NCBI GenBank assembly: GCA_916613615.1
Contig: OU744728.1
Location: forward strand, 28,723,450-28,787,449
Origin: Steromphala cineraria
Taxonomy: Eukaryota > Mollusca > Gastropoda > Trochida > Trochidae
Reading direction: 5' to 3'
DNA: 64,000 nt
Part shown: positions 21,309 through 33,136 of the stretch, piece after piece
Position numbering within the stretch: the stretch's first letter is position 1
How the letters are laid out: each line of letters opens with the position of its first letter
Translations under genes and position numbers: made by a program
Notes under the pieces: generated by a model
What the model was told of the DNA's origin: nothing
Seen by the model: only the letters and a program-made list of their open reading frames with translations
Database searches by the model: none

Positions 21309-24011
21309 TTATTTTTCTTAGATTTTTTTGCTGCATCAGCGTATTTCTATCCATGAAACACTTATAGTACCTTGGTGTATCAGAGCAAATGTCCCATGAC
21401 GCTATATGTAGCCAGCCAATAATTGAGAGTTTGTTACATGCAAAAACAGCATGAGATCAGCAACAGCAACAGTCACCGGATGGGCATATGTTGAAATCTT
21501 AATCCAATCTTTAAAACACTATTCATTATTTATTATGAAAATCTGCATGATCAGTGCGTTCACTGGATATAAGGCTTAGAAGCTGGCACTAATTTTATTA
21601 TTATTATCATCATGATTAATATGATACGTCATGGATCGAATGTGACTTTGTGATAGGGATCATCTGACCAAATTACTTTGATGGGCATTCTAGAAGTTGC
21701 GATGATGAAGAAGATGAAGGTAATATTATGGATATACAACTTCTTTTGTCTGTTTGCGACGTTTCAACATAGACACTAATATCATCACTTGCTTGATAAC
21801 AACATTAGCATCTAAGTCGAAAACGTGAATAAAGACGTTGTTAATCCATAATATTGCCTTCAACTTGTTCATCTTACCAAATTGTTCATTCAACCTTCAA
21901 GCTTCACTAGGGGCAAACAAGTATAACAATATCGTTCATGTGTTATTTCTTAATATATATCATTAAATATTTTCAGCTTATAAAATCATGAAAATAAAAA
22001 TGCTGAAGGCAGTTTTTATTTGTTGAGGGAAAATCTGTTTTTTTAACTTTGACGTTTTTCACTATATCTATCTACATGGTTGATCTGTTATCTAAACTAC
22101 ACACTGATGTGTAATATAAAGGTTATAACATATTTATATATATAAATGAATGCATGCAAGTATATAAGAGACTGATATAAATGAGATTGAATTAAGTAAA
22201 TATATCATTAAATAAATCCCTAATAAATGAAAAAACAAATCCTCTCATTTTCGAAAATGTTATAATAACATATTTCAAACAGGAAGTCATCAGTTAAATA
22301 TAAACTTAACAAGGCAGCTTTTGAATAGTCATTAGTAAGTGATAAGAAATATGAGTATCAGTAACTCAAATGAAATTATCTTCTATAAATAAAAACATCT
22401 TTCAAGGATGTATTCATCTTGATAAGTTTTCTTCACATGGAAGTGCTTTTGATATCAAGGATGAATATCGTTTACCATGTACCATTTTAGTTGACAATTT
22501 TCAACACGGACTTTACCGCCATGCTACTCCTTTTCGAGATAACATAATACATCCAAAACTTTCACAAAACTAAATACTTCCGACAAGTAAGTGTATGTAT
22601 CATCCAAAACTGTGTTCCACAGGAGATATCGCTTGTGGAAGATCAACCAATATCTCCTAGGAGATATCGCTTTGACAGTAGATTTTGAACAAGGCCCTGT
22701 AATCAGAAAATATATATGCTTTTTGGGATTGGTATCCTTCTACGTGCATTTAGCACAAACGGTGTCCATGAGTTCATCCAACTTTACCATCAAGCAAGGT
22801 GAAACTCATAACACTTCAAACCATCAGCATCTGATCAGTTCTGAAAGAAATATGACCACTACAGGGTGTGGACTTGCAGATGTTGATGCTGTGAAGTTGT
22901 ACAGAAGGGCTTTGAAGCATCGTCCTGAACCAGCCATGGTCACAAACTATGATCAAGCTATTTGCCTATATGAATCGAATGCTGATGTAAGGTACGGTAT
23001 CCTGATGTAGAAAATACACCAAGGCACATTTATGGAGTGTTTATGAAATCCAACATAACATGGAAGACAGGGATTACTTTTACTCAACCGGGGATATCTT
23101 CTGTTTTTGATAAATCATCCGACACTCTGATTTTGTCTGAGTACTCTAAAAAAGACTGATATCGAACCCGAAATAGAAACTAATGGTTAACAGAGACATA
23201 ACTTGCCATTCATTATTTATTCATCTGTCCAACTTACACAACAATTCGGTGAAAGTGTTTTTTTCTATGTCAATGGTTATGATGTTAAAACTGTATTATT
23301 TGGAAACTACATTATATGTACTCCTTGTCTTATGATATCAACCTAAACATTTTAGAATCTGTTCATGACTATTTTACCCTTACAAACCGTTTTTCTAGTT
23401 AAATAGTTAAATATTGTTATTGCTTTTGCTACAAAATTTGTTAAATCTAACGAATTGCTTTTGTCAGTGATGATGAATGAACATAAATTGTACAAATATC
23501 TTTTTGTATTGGAGAGGTATTCAGATAGGCTTATAGCCTGTTTACCGATCTTTTTCTTTATGAAATAAATATTGTTTAAACCACTTGTATATACAGAATA
23601 ACACATTGTTTTATAGACGGGACAAAATAGCTACATCTTTTATCTATACTTTCTCGTACATCGAACAAGGGCGAACCAAAATATGGTTTTCAATGTCCAG
23701 AGGAAACATCTATAATCTTGCATTTGCTGCGAATAAAGTATGTTAGGATCTACATAGAATATACTCTACTGCCATTTCCATTGTGCTGAAATCAAATTAA
23801 AAAATCTTTCGTAATGATTCGGGGCACAAATTTGTTAAGGACCTGACAGGACCTATAGGAAACATACTTTGGTTTGTTTATGTTTGTTATGGTTGAGAAA
23901 GAAAAAGTATCTAACATTTACTTTATCCATTCGTAAGATATTTTCGATGAAAGGCGATTAAGAAAGGTTAAAGAAATATTTGACATATATTTGATTGATA
24001 AATGGGTTTTG
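21309..24011. other. Intergenic; unassigned open frame at 22591-23010
   Basis: No recognised gene. A plus-strand frame of 139 residues at 22591-23010 lacks any known motif; AGGAGATATCGCTT occurs twice within it (about 22620 and 22658), which argues for repeat origin. A TTGCAG acceptor and a GATGTAAGG donor frame a possible small exon at about 22880-22987, too weak to call. Confidence 0.3.
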
Positions 24012-24096
24012 TCGTTTTGACTAGGCATTTGTTTGTCGCCGTTTCGACCAAATTGTCGCCGTTTTGGTCTGTCGCCGTTTTGGCTTGTCGCCGTTA
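24012..24096. repeat. TTGTCGCCGTTTTGG short tandem repeat
   Basis: Four to five imperfect units of about 16-20 bases built on TGTCGCCGTTTTGG, ending GTCGCCGTTACAC. Non-coding. Confidence 0.7.
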
Positions 24097-24348
24097 CACT
24101 ATGTTATCATTTACAATGATAATTAGTTGGTTATATGAACTGTGTACTCATTTTATATACTAACCCGTTTCCTCTACATGTAAACCTTCAACTTTACAAA
24201 AATACAAATATAAGAAAATATTTTACACTTATTGTTACCGAGATTAGAAAAGAAATCAAAAATTTCCTGACGTTTACTTCAGTATCATGACATTTCCTGG
24301 CATTTCCTTCGCACATGAAATTCCCTGTATCCTGGTCATTAAACCTCA

Positions 24349-24902
24349 TTAAACACCTAGGGTTTCCTGATCATTAAACTTCATTAAACGCTTAAGGTTT
24401 TCGGTCATAATACGTAACATTTTCCTCAAGTGAATCACATTATATGGTTTCTCTCCTGTATGGGTTATTTTGTGTGATATCAGATCCCAAGATTGTGAAA
24501 ATGTTTTACCACACAAATCACATTTAAATGGTCTTTCCCCTGTGTGGACTCTCATGTGTTTTTTCAAGGTACCTGATAATGACAATGTTTTGTCACACAC
24601 TTCACATCTGTGTTTTTTCTCTCCTGTATGTGCTCTGGTGTGCGATATCAGGCCCGCTGACGTTGTAAATGCTTTACCACACAAATCACGCGTATGTGGT
24701 TTCTCTCCTGTGTGGATTCTCATGTGTTGCTTCAAGTTACTTGATTGTGTGAAGGTTTTGTTACACACGTCACAACCGTGAGGTTTCTCTCCTGTGTGAA
24801 TTCTTTTGTGTTTCTGTAGGTTTCTTGGTTTGTTAAATGTTTCACTACATATGTCACATTTAAATAGTGTTTCCGCTGTGTGGACTCTTAAGTGAGTCTT
24901 AA
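24349..24902 (-). pseudogene. C2H2 zinc-finger array, 3' part of a split gene
   Basis: Five finger units plus the C-terminal half of a sixth (THLRVH). The third full unit has Arg for its first Cys (HTRDLC), and after the fifth (DLISHKITHTGEKPYN) the frame is lost. Linkers are TGEKP. The N-terminal end stops in mid-finger at the TTAA (24899-24902) that marks the left edge of a 3.4-kb insertion. The missing half of that finger (KTFATQSTLK) lies at 28311-28345, at the other side of the insertion, in the right order and orientation. The gene was therefore continuous before insertion. With further lesions in the other part, it is a pseudogene now. Confidence 0.85.
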
Positions 24903-25780
24903 AGGGGCACAATGCGCTCGCGGGTTAATTAATTATTTGTTGGAAAAGCTTAATTAGCCAAGCGTAACGAGGTCGGAAATCTCAATCAGCGTGACCACTA
25001 CTCAGCGATGTTTGTTTTGCGCAGCGCCCTACTCGCGCGCTACTCAACCGGATACGAGATTGTTTATAAGTCCAAACAATATGGCCGAATAAAATCATCC
25101 TTATGTCCAATCAAACTTCAATACTAGGCATACCCAGTAACATCTGCAAACTTATTACGTACCAAAAATTAAAACATTCACTAATATATCTTCGTGAGTT
25201 TATCATGAGGTAATAGACAATTTTTTGAGTTCAATATCACATGCCAAGTCGATGAAAAATGTCCGTTGAGGATAAAATATTGTTGTTTTTGGGTTGGAGT
25301 TTAACGTCTTCTTTCACCTTACGGTGATGTCGCCGACGTGGATTGAGGATAAAAGGTTGATTTTAAGATTATAGGTAAAAAGTCCTCGTAAAAAAAGTAC
25401 CTTGAGTATTAATAATTGAAAACTATGTTTGTTTTAACTGTCAAAGTAATCTTTGCAATTGATATTGTAAAGAAAGTATGAAGTGTTTATGAATAATGAC
25501 TTTAAATACATGGATTAAATTATTAAATTTAGCCATGAAGGATGTTACGATAACTAATTAAGGATTAAAATTGAGAGCTTGTAATTGTATTGAAGAACTC
25601 AACGACTTGAATGTGTGATTTTAGCTGACTGGATCAAAGCAGTTCTGCATTGTCATGTGAGTTTAGCTGAGTTCATCAATGAAGGCTATTCTATCAGGAG
25701 ATGCGAGAACTAACAATGTTTGCGAAGGGTGGAACACCAAGTTTTTCAACTTGGTTGGGCACCACCACCCAAGTGCCTGG

Positions 25781-26748
25781 GAATCTAGGAAAAAAAGTCA
25801 CGGAAAAAAGTCATGGAAAAAAAGTCACAGGAAAAAAAGTCACAAAATATATTAAATGGCATTTATGTGACTAATTATTTCATTGTTTTAGTAAGAAAGC
25901 CTTTGAAATGTATTTTGAATGATTGTTTGGTGTAAAGCCACTTATTTTGAGAACCAATTAAGTTTGGATAGCAGAGTATTGCCATGGTTGTAATCATAAA
26001 CCTATCAGCATGTTGGTTTTGTTAAATTGCCACTCTGTATGTATTGATAGTAGATTGAGAATATCCACTCTGCAATCTTTTTATCTCTTGATTGAATTCA
26101 CCCTGTTTAGAGACTCAGACCAGAGACAAACCAAGTCAATTTTTTTCTCAGGTACATATGGTTTATAACAATAAATATTTATCAATAAAATAATTCCTTG
26201 ATAAATAACAAAAAACTTTAAAATATATCAATAAATATATATCAATAAGGAGATGCCACTGTCGAGACCGTCTATGCCCAAGATGCAGTTGGCAGTCGAC
26301 CAGTGAGGAAGATCAGGAAGAAGTTCCTGAAGATGCAGGAGAAATTGAAGAATCTTTGTCAAGACCATGTTTGTGAGAGAAAATCAATCCCAGAGTTTTT
26401 TGTATGGGGTTGGATGGAACATTTGAATAAATAAAGAATTTTGAATTGTCAGGATTAGTGCTGATGTGTATTGAGATGTGAGATGTGAGTAGTGCTCAGA
26501 CCTGAACAAAGGTGCTAAGACAAGTGAAAGATTAGTGCTAAACAGTATTAAAATTAGTGCTCATGAAATGTCTTAAGGTCCAAAAGCAGATAATGTTATT
26601 GTTTTAATATAAAATGTTATGAAAAATATGTATGTTAGTGTTTTTAATGATGGATAATAAAATCTTGTGACTTTTTTTCCTGTGACTTTTTTTCCTATGC
26701 AAATTTGTGACTTTTTTTCCGTGACTTTTTTCCTGTGACTTTTTTTCC
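25781..26748. mobile_element. Nested element with multi-copy inverted ends, 968 bp
   Basis: Each end is a small cluster of one motif: four copies of GGAAAAAAAGTCAC (25788-25853) on the left and five copies of its complement (26665-26748) on the right. The 8-base word GTGCCTGG lies immediately outside both ends (25773-25780 and 26749-26756). Eight-base duplications occur with hAT-type and some other DNA transposons, and clusters of repeated motifs at the ends recall Foldback/Galileo-type elements. No transposase is seen. Loosely similar ACTTTTTTCC motifs also lie just outside at 26908-26970. Confidence 0.7.
26249..26434 (+). other. Exon-like open frame inside the nested element
   Basis: Opens after an AATAAG (a possible splice acceptor AG) and reads 61 residues to a TAA: a basic helical stretch (VRKIRKKFLKMQEKLKNLCQ) followed by SIPEFFVWGWMEHLNK. 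An AATAAA overlaps the stop. This has the look of a last exon with its polyadenylation signal, either a host gene piece picked up by the element or the end of a lost transposase. Function not recognised. Confidence 0.3.
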
Positions 26749-27410
26749 GTGCCTGGTGATAAAGTGATAAATTTGTTGATGTTTTGTTGAAATATTAATG
26801 TGATTCAGAAATGTCACAAATATCACGATATCATAAATGTATGTTGAATCATATACAAAGTACATGTAAATGAACTTTTTAATCAAAATCTTTGGGTTTT
26901 ACAAATAGGACTTTTTTCCGAGAACTTATTTCCTAGGCAAAATTAGGACTTTTTACCGGGACTTTTTTTTACCGAAAACCGATTATAACCTTTCATAAAG
27001 ATTTTTTTATGAATGTGCGTTGCTGTTGTTAAATTGAGTTAAGATTTAATCTTTGTCTAAATGTTTCAAATAGATCAAATATTTATCATCTTTCTTTAAC
27101 AGGTATCATAAACAGTAATGTCTCCTTGGATTTCAGGCAGTGAAATAAACAGGACTATTTTTACTTGTTTAATTGTGAGGATAATAAAAATACATCGCTG
27201 ATATTTGTAATCACACCCAATACATTGATAAAATATACATCTCGTTAGTACCACCTTATCTATCTCTGTAATTTTCTTTTATGACGACCGGACACCTGTC
27301 ATTTTATACGTTGTGTATCTATAGCAATGAAAGTGCGAAATGTCACATACAAAACAGTGACATAACTGTCCGGGCACTAACTAACTTGTCATCACAATAG
27401 GCGACAGATT

Positions 27411-27560
27411 GTCTGGCCTAGTGACCAACGAATTTGTACATAACAGTGACCGCCGACTGTCTTGGTATCTTACTGCAGACCGAATGTCTAGACTAGTGAC
27501 TAACGTATTCGTACATGGCAGGGACCGCCAATTGTCCTGGTACCAATCTGCAGACAAAAT
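27411..27560 (+). repeat. 75-bp tandem duplication, frame-preserving
   Basis: Two units of 75 bases (GTCTGGCCTAGTGACCAACG... and GTCTAGACTAGTGACTAACG...), about 80 percent alike. The period is a multiple of three and both lie in one open frame (27409-27720), but no known domain is seen. Confidence 0.6.
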
Positions 27561-28306
27561 GTTAACCAATGATATTGAAGAATATAATCCGACCAATGAA
27601 AAGCAGAAAAAGAATGTAAATTTATTTCATAGGACTCCCCTTCATCACTATATGTTAAACCTTGATGGATCATGTATGATGTTAACAAATACAGTGAATC
27701 ATATACATGGATGCTTCTAGCAGGTATGTTTTTATCGTGTTTAATACGAGTTTAGGAAATACCCCCCCCCCCCCTCATTCAATATTTCGTAAAAAAAATA
27801 TGATAAGATGAAAGAGAAGCAACCATACCTTTGTGTAGGTTTATTCGTAGAGGAAACGGGTTCGTAGATGGGATTTTTACAGGTTCGTAATGAAAAACAG
27901 TGTTTCGTATAGAGTGACAAATTGTGAAATAAGTTCATATAAGCAATAAATTATCATTGTAAATGATAATATACAAATTCAAAGGAGAGTAATTGTACAT
28001 CCAATGTATAAATACGATCGATGTTATGTCTTGTATAAATAAACTGAGTAGATACTTTGTAAATATTACATCAAACTAAATAATATATATTCACAATTAA
28101 AAATGAAAATTTAAAAACCTCCACGAAGCTTTTTTCCCTGAAAAAAATCGGTCATGAAGGGGATTCCCCTGTCAAAACTACGACCGCATCTCGCTGGGCC
28201 AGTGCCCAGTCTTCACCACGTGACCTTGCTACCCGCTAAATCAAATACGTAACGGTCTCATTAACGGTGGTCAATTCGCCTTGACCCGCGAGCGCATTGT
28301 GCCCCT

Positions 28307-29450
28307 TTAAGGGTACTTTGTGTTGCAAATGTTTTGTCCCACACGTCACGTTTGCACGGTTTCCCTCCTGTATGTCTTTTTGTGTGCGATATCAGGACTT
28401 TAACCACACAATCACATTTATATGGTTTATCTCCTGTGTGGATTATCATGTGTTGCTTTAAGGTACCTACATGTAATACTGCGAATGTTTTGTAACACAC
28501 GTCACATCTGTGAGGTTTCTCTCCTGTGTGGATTCTCTTGTGTTTCTTTAGGTTACATAATTTGTTAAATGTTTTACTACATATGTCGCATTTAAATGGT
28601 CTTTCCCCTGTGTGGATTCTCATGTGTCGCTTTAGGGTACATGATAATGCGAATGTTTTGTAACACACGTCACATCTGTGAGGTTTCTCTCCTGTGTGGA
28701 TTCTCTTGTGTAATCTTAGGTTTCATAATTTGTTAAATGTTCTACTACATATGTCACATTTAAATGGTCTTTCCCCTGTGTGGACTCTTAAATGTGTCTT
28801 AAGATGACTTGAGGATGCAAATCTTTTATAACACACGTCACATCTGTGTGATTTGTCTCCTGTAATGATCATATTTTGTGTCTGCATGGATTCCGATTTT
28901 ATAAATTTTATATAACGCAAATCACATTTATCTCTGTGGTTTCTCTCATACAGTATGTGGATTAGTTTATGCCATATCCAGGCCTATTGATTGTTTAACT
29001 GTTTATTACACAAGTCGCATTTATATGAATTCTCGCCATTGTGGGTTCGCATAATGTGCCTTCGGGGAATGTTTTATTAATTTTTCAATTTCTATGTGGT
29101 CCGTTACCTGAATTGATTCTTATGTGGGACTTCAGGCTCCATGAATAACTAAAGGTTTCAGAACCTTATCACATTAATATGGTCACCCGTATGAATTTCA
29201 TGTGTGACTTGATGTGACCCGATTGATTTAACGTTGTATCTTACAAGAATTCTTACGTGAATTTGTAAGGTACCAGTAGCCTGAAATGCTTCTTCACATT
29301 TAAATATCAGTCATGTATGCTCTTTGCCCAGTAGGAATTCTAATGTGTTGTTTCACAGAATGTGATTCTTTTAACTTAGTTTTACGCATTCTATCACACA
29401 CATCACATTTGTAGGCCCCTCTCTGTACAATACCATGTGTCTCTTCAGTA
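28307..29450 (-). pseudogene. C2H2 zinc-finger array, 5' part of a split gene
   Basis: The other half of the array split at 24903-28306. From 28665 down to 28311 the frame has good fingers ([20 protein letters not shown], then KLCNLKKHKRIH) and damaged ones (a two-residue insertion in AVLHVGTLKQH, a deletion in CDCVVKVLISH, and CDVW for CDVC). A TGA at 28723-28725 stands where sister fingers have Cys (KLC). Upstream, 28726-28920 encodes another good finger ([21 protein letters not shown]); beyond that, to about 29450, finger-like fragments are recognisable only in pieces. The array was once long, perhaps 15 or more fingers, and was decaying independently of the insertion. Confidence 0.8.
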
Positions 29451-29845
29451 TGTATTAAGACTAATTCGTGTCAATATAAATACCCTTGCGTTTTCTCAAC
29501 GGCGCTTTTCATGGACCAATTACAGAAATTAATTATAATACACTTATTTGTATATCATCACTCACAACATCAAACAAACAGAATTGTTATTTTCAGAACT
29601 CTTAGCTTTCTTTACAACAATGATGTACATTTGGAAATTACCCTCTTCATAGAAGATTATAAAAAAATAAAACTAACTAGATTAGTAAAAGCAATGTAGC
29701 TACATACTTTTCATCTTTCCTTCCGACTTATCAACAGCATTAATAACAGTTGGCTTTTTAAAAAAAGAAACATAGGCCAATTACGAGACCGATTTCTTTC
29801 GAATGCCGTTTCAATGACACAATGTCAAAAAGGCAAACGTTAGAA

Positions 29846-30222
29846 CAACTAACCACACTCTACCGATTGAGACTGGCCGGTGGGAGGGAATTACAAGAGA
29901 AAATAGAATATGTAAGTTGTGCGACTCCCCAGCATTAGGGGATGAACTTCACTATTTACTGAGATGAACTTACTTTGATGAAGCTAGACAGAAATATATT
30001 CCTCCTCAATATCTTAATTGGAGGAATCTTACTTCCTTCAAACATTTAATGTGCTCAAAGAAAACATCAGAAATGAAAAAACTATCAATGTTTATTAAGT
30101 ATATATTTACACATTTTAAAAGTTAATTTGCCCCATCTTGTGATTGTATATATGTAATTTGATGACTTTGTATTCTTGTACCACCGCTGGGTGGTTGTTG
30201 GAGAAATAAAGAAGAAGAAGAA
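29846..30222 (+). mobile_element. LINE 3' end with AAG-repeat tail
   Basis: Encodes TLPIETGRWEGITRENR followed by ICKLCDSPALGDELHYLL, the C-terminal Cys-x2-Cys...DExHY motif of a non-LTR retrotransposon. One stop replaces the third Cys region. It ends in AAATAAAGAAGAAGAAGAAG, a 3' microsatellite tail. It interrupts a dispersed repeat whose unbroken relative lies at 5813-5930, which locates both insertion edges. 5' truncated and dead. Confidence 0.8.
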
Positions 30223-31714
30223 GTTTTTGACGTCAGATTAATGGTCTGGATGAGATTAGTATAGATTAGATTGTCAATTCAAATTGCTTTGTAACCGTTG
30301 CCAAAAGCTATCAATTTGAAATGACAACACGGGCGTACGTGGAAATTGACCAATAAGATGCGTTTATTTCCGATTCATTCAAGGCAACGTGTTTGATTTA
30401 CGGAAACTGCCGATATTTTCCCGCATTCGACCAGGCATTTGTTCAAAGAGGGGGTGATGTTAATGCGAAGGTCAGTAATCAAAAGTTGGAAGAAGTTTGA
30501 TAGTATGGGCGAGATGTTCCTCAAGCTATGAGAATGATCTACGATTCCAATGTATAATCTTATGATAAAATTTAGTTTTAATTGCACCGCACGTTAAATA
30601 GTCGGGTGTCCAGTATTCGATCAGGCTTCAGTGATTCCCCTTGTGTATTTTATATAACAGATAGGAATTACGCTAAAATGTGTATATCTTGACCCATTTC
30701 GTTCAAATTGAAATGTAGGTTTATCTCAACATATGAATACGATATATTAGTGCAAAAGTTTGAAAAAAAAAATATAGGGTCCACTCCGAGATTCGTACCT
30801 CTATGATCGAACCAGGCAGCTGCAACGTTAACATTAGATGCTATTGATTACCCAAGTAAAATATTCATGAAACATCTGTGTCATCTAATATCTATTCTCA
30901 GTGTCGGATAAAGGGCGTTCGACTCCCACGTTTGATTTTTCGATTTATTGAATAGGCCCTTTAGCATTTTAGTTTTTAAATCAGCATTGGACCTGACGCA
31001 GTTGGTATTTACAATTATTTTAAATAAACAATTAAAAGTTTTTAAACGTCGTTTTAAACTGAAATATTGGCCAAGCAGCGATAAACAGTTTGCTCGTAGT
31101 CTTACTCAGATAGTAAACCATTATTGTAGTCTTTCCTACAAGACAAATTCCCTCTTCCCCTTGTCAATGTCAAGATCTTTTTGCCAATCCTGTCACTTTT
31201 TGTTGACGATTTTGTTAAAAAATATGAAGACAGGAGGCAGACTTTTTATCACGTAATATCGGCCTTATGGCCTAAAATAGAGGCATATTGTAAATACACT
31301 GAATACCAAAAGAAACTTTGCAATTTTAAAACTGAAATTTTGAAAACGATTTCATATCTAAATTTTCATTTTAGTTGGCAATGACATAGTTGAAACCCAC
31401 ACTTTCAAATTTAAAACTTTTAATTGAGCAATATTCATACATTTTTGTAGAAATGGCAAAAATGTCATAATCACGTGACGTTTCTGCTGGAACTGAGTCA
31501 CGTGACGAAAAGTTTAATAACTGTCCATAATGAATGTTTGTCACTCCAATAGTGAAAAAAACACCTAAAAAGCAGTAAACGGTATAGCAAAAATATCGCA
31601 AATCCCCTTCGAAAATTGACAAAATTGATAAAAAACAGCCCTTTTTACAAGAATCGGTAGTGTTCCTTCATTTCTAATGGTAACTTGATCCTGCTATACT
31701 GAAAGGTTATGAGG
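30223..31714. other. Intergenic; weak tRNA-like motif near 30780-30860
   Basis: A minus-strand GGTACGAATCTCGG resembles a degenerate B box, suggesting an old SINE, but no A box is convincing. No gene is supported. Confidence 0.3.
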
Positions 31715-31845
31715 ATTGCTGACAACCCTGAAACACAATAAACAGTTGTTTTTTCACTGCATGAGAGCCGATATCTGTGACGTTAGACCACCGCCAACGT
31801 TGTCTCTTAGTGACGTCAGAGATAGCAAACATCAAAGGTCGGCAT
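31715..31845 (+). repeat. Dispersed repeat, copy 1
   Basis: AAACAGTTGTTTTTTCACTG followed by CATGAGAGCC and later AACATCAAAGGTCGGCATG; the same words occur in reverse orientation at about 48698-48860. Confidence 0.6.
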
Positions 31846-32773
31846 GTTGTTATGTTCTCGTGGACTTTATAAACTTGGACAGATCTAATCAGAGCTCGTC
31901 GACTGCTAAGATGATAGATATTGGTCACTAAACATCGAAACATGGCAATTTTATAAAAAAAATTATAACGTCAGAAGGGGCATGCAAAAACAAGATTTAA
32001 TTGCGATTGTTGAGCTCTTAAAGCTGGTTACCATTTGTACGGCTCAAAGATGTGTCAATTGTCAAGTTAGACTTGTGTCCACACATTCCCATTAGTGGAA
32101 AAGCTTTGATGCAGACAAAATGTAAAGTTGAACCTGCTGACAGCAGACGTAATTTAACGTTTGACCCTTTTTGTTAATCATGGCAGATTTGGAAGTTATA
32201 ACACTCGGGCTGCTCAAACCTGGTACTAAAGTAGCACATTTTAGTACTTTAACGAAATTATTGCGAAAACATCATTTCAACGAACGTCTGAACAACCAAA
32301 ATTTTGACCCCTGCCCACTTCAGATCAAATAAGTGCAAAACTGGGTTTCCAGCCTTTAATTTGGATTCGCTTGTTGTTTACACAAATGATTGAGTAATAA
32401 GAGGTACTTTGTTTTAAATTTCTATCGTTTTTCATTCTTCAATCAGAATCATTACAAAATGGTGCAAAGTTTCTTTTGGCATTCAGTTTAGAATAGTTTG
32501 CGTTATGTACTGAATTTTTAAAATGATTTTCTAAAGGGTCGTCTAAGACGTTGTTATATTGTACATCCCATAAGCAATTACCGGTACTTGAGATCTGCAT
32601 GATAAATGCACGACTACCTCACCAGTTTTTTACATCAGTATACATCCCAGCATGAACTTTGCGATCCCAGAACCCGGAGTCCCTGCTATCCCTAAAATGT
32701 CCTAACTTGATCGTATTGAAAATGACTTTTCCACATGCAGTTACATCTATGTGAAACAATCTATCGACTGACA
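31846..32773. other. Intergenic, no gene seen
   Basis: No supported feature. Confidence 0.4.
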
Positions 32774-32777
32774 TTAA

Positions 32778-33062
32778 AGGGCAGTAGCACGTTTTTACAT
32801 ATTTTTTATATTAAATTTTTTTATTGATAAACTGACGTTGATGCTAAATGTAATATTTTTGATAGTGTCATAAATTTCATTACACAAGCAAATCAGCCAT
32901 TTTGTGTGAACACCTCTAATTCATTTCGTGTAAAAAAATGAATCGCACGGCTAAACTTACATCATATATATATTTTCAATACATTGTTTTTCAATTGGAA
33001 CCATTAATTTTCACTTTTCTGACATCACCTTACATTCCCCCTAAAAACATACTTCTGCCCCT
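32778..33062. mobile_element. TTAA-flanked MITE, 285 bp
   Basis: Imperfect inverted ends of about 24 bp: left AGGGCAGTAGCACGTTTTTA, right the complement of AGGGGCAGAAGTATGTTTTTA. TTAA flanks both ends (32774-32777 and 33063-33066). The tips resemble those of the 3.4-kb element at 24903 (AGGGGCA). Non-coding. Confidence 0.7.
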
Positions 33063-33136
33063 TTAAAATGCTGACACTCTGAGCTCTTTCAAGTCCAGTA
33101 TAAGGTGACCCTAGCCTCAATGTTACCCGTTCACTA

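Larger units (their letters stand above)
24903..28306. mobile_element. TTAA-target transposon, 3404 bp, non-autonomous
   Basis: The ends are 26-bp inverted repeats matching at 25 of 26 positions: left 24903-24928 begins AGGGGCACAATGCGCTCGCG, right 28281-28306 is its complement. TTAA flanks each end (24899-24902, 28307-28310). Removing the element and one TTAA restores an uninterrupted zinc-finger reading frame (Leu-Lys-Thr-His), which confirms both boundaries. TTAA duplication is the mark of piggyBac-type transposition, although these tips differ from the common CCC start. No transposase frame is visible, so mobilisation in trans is likely. It carries a second, nested element (25781-26748) and a 75-bp tandem duplication. 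Confidence 0.85.

Noticed and set aside
22370..23010. Two plus-strand open frames, 67 and 139 residues
   Set aside because: No recognisable motif, internal repeat AGGAGATATCGCTT, no clear splice context.
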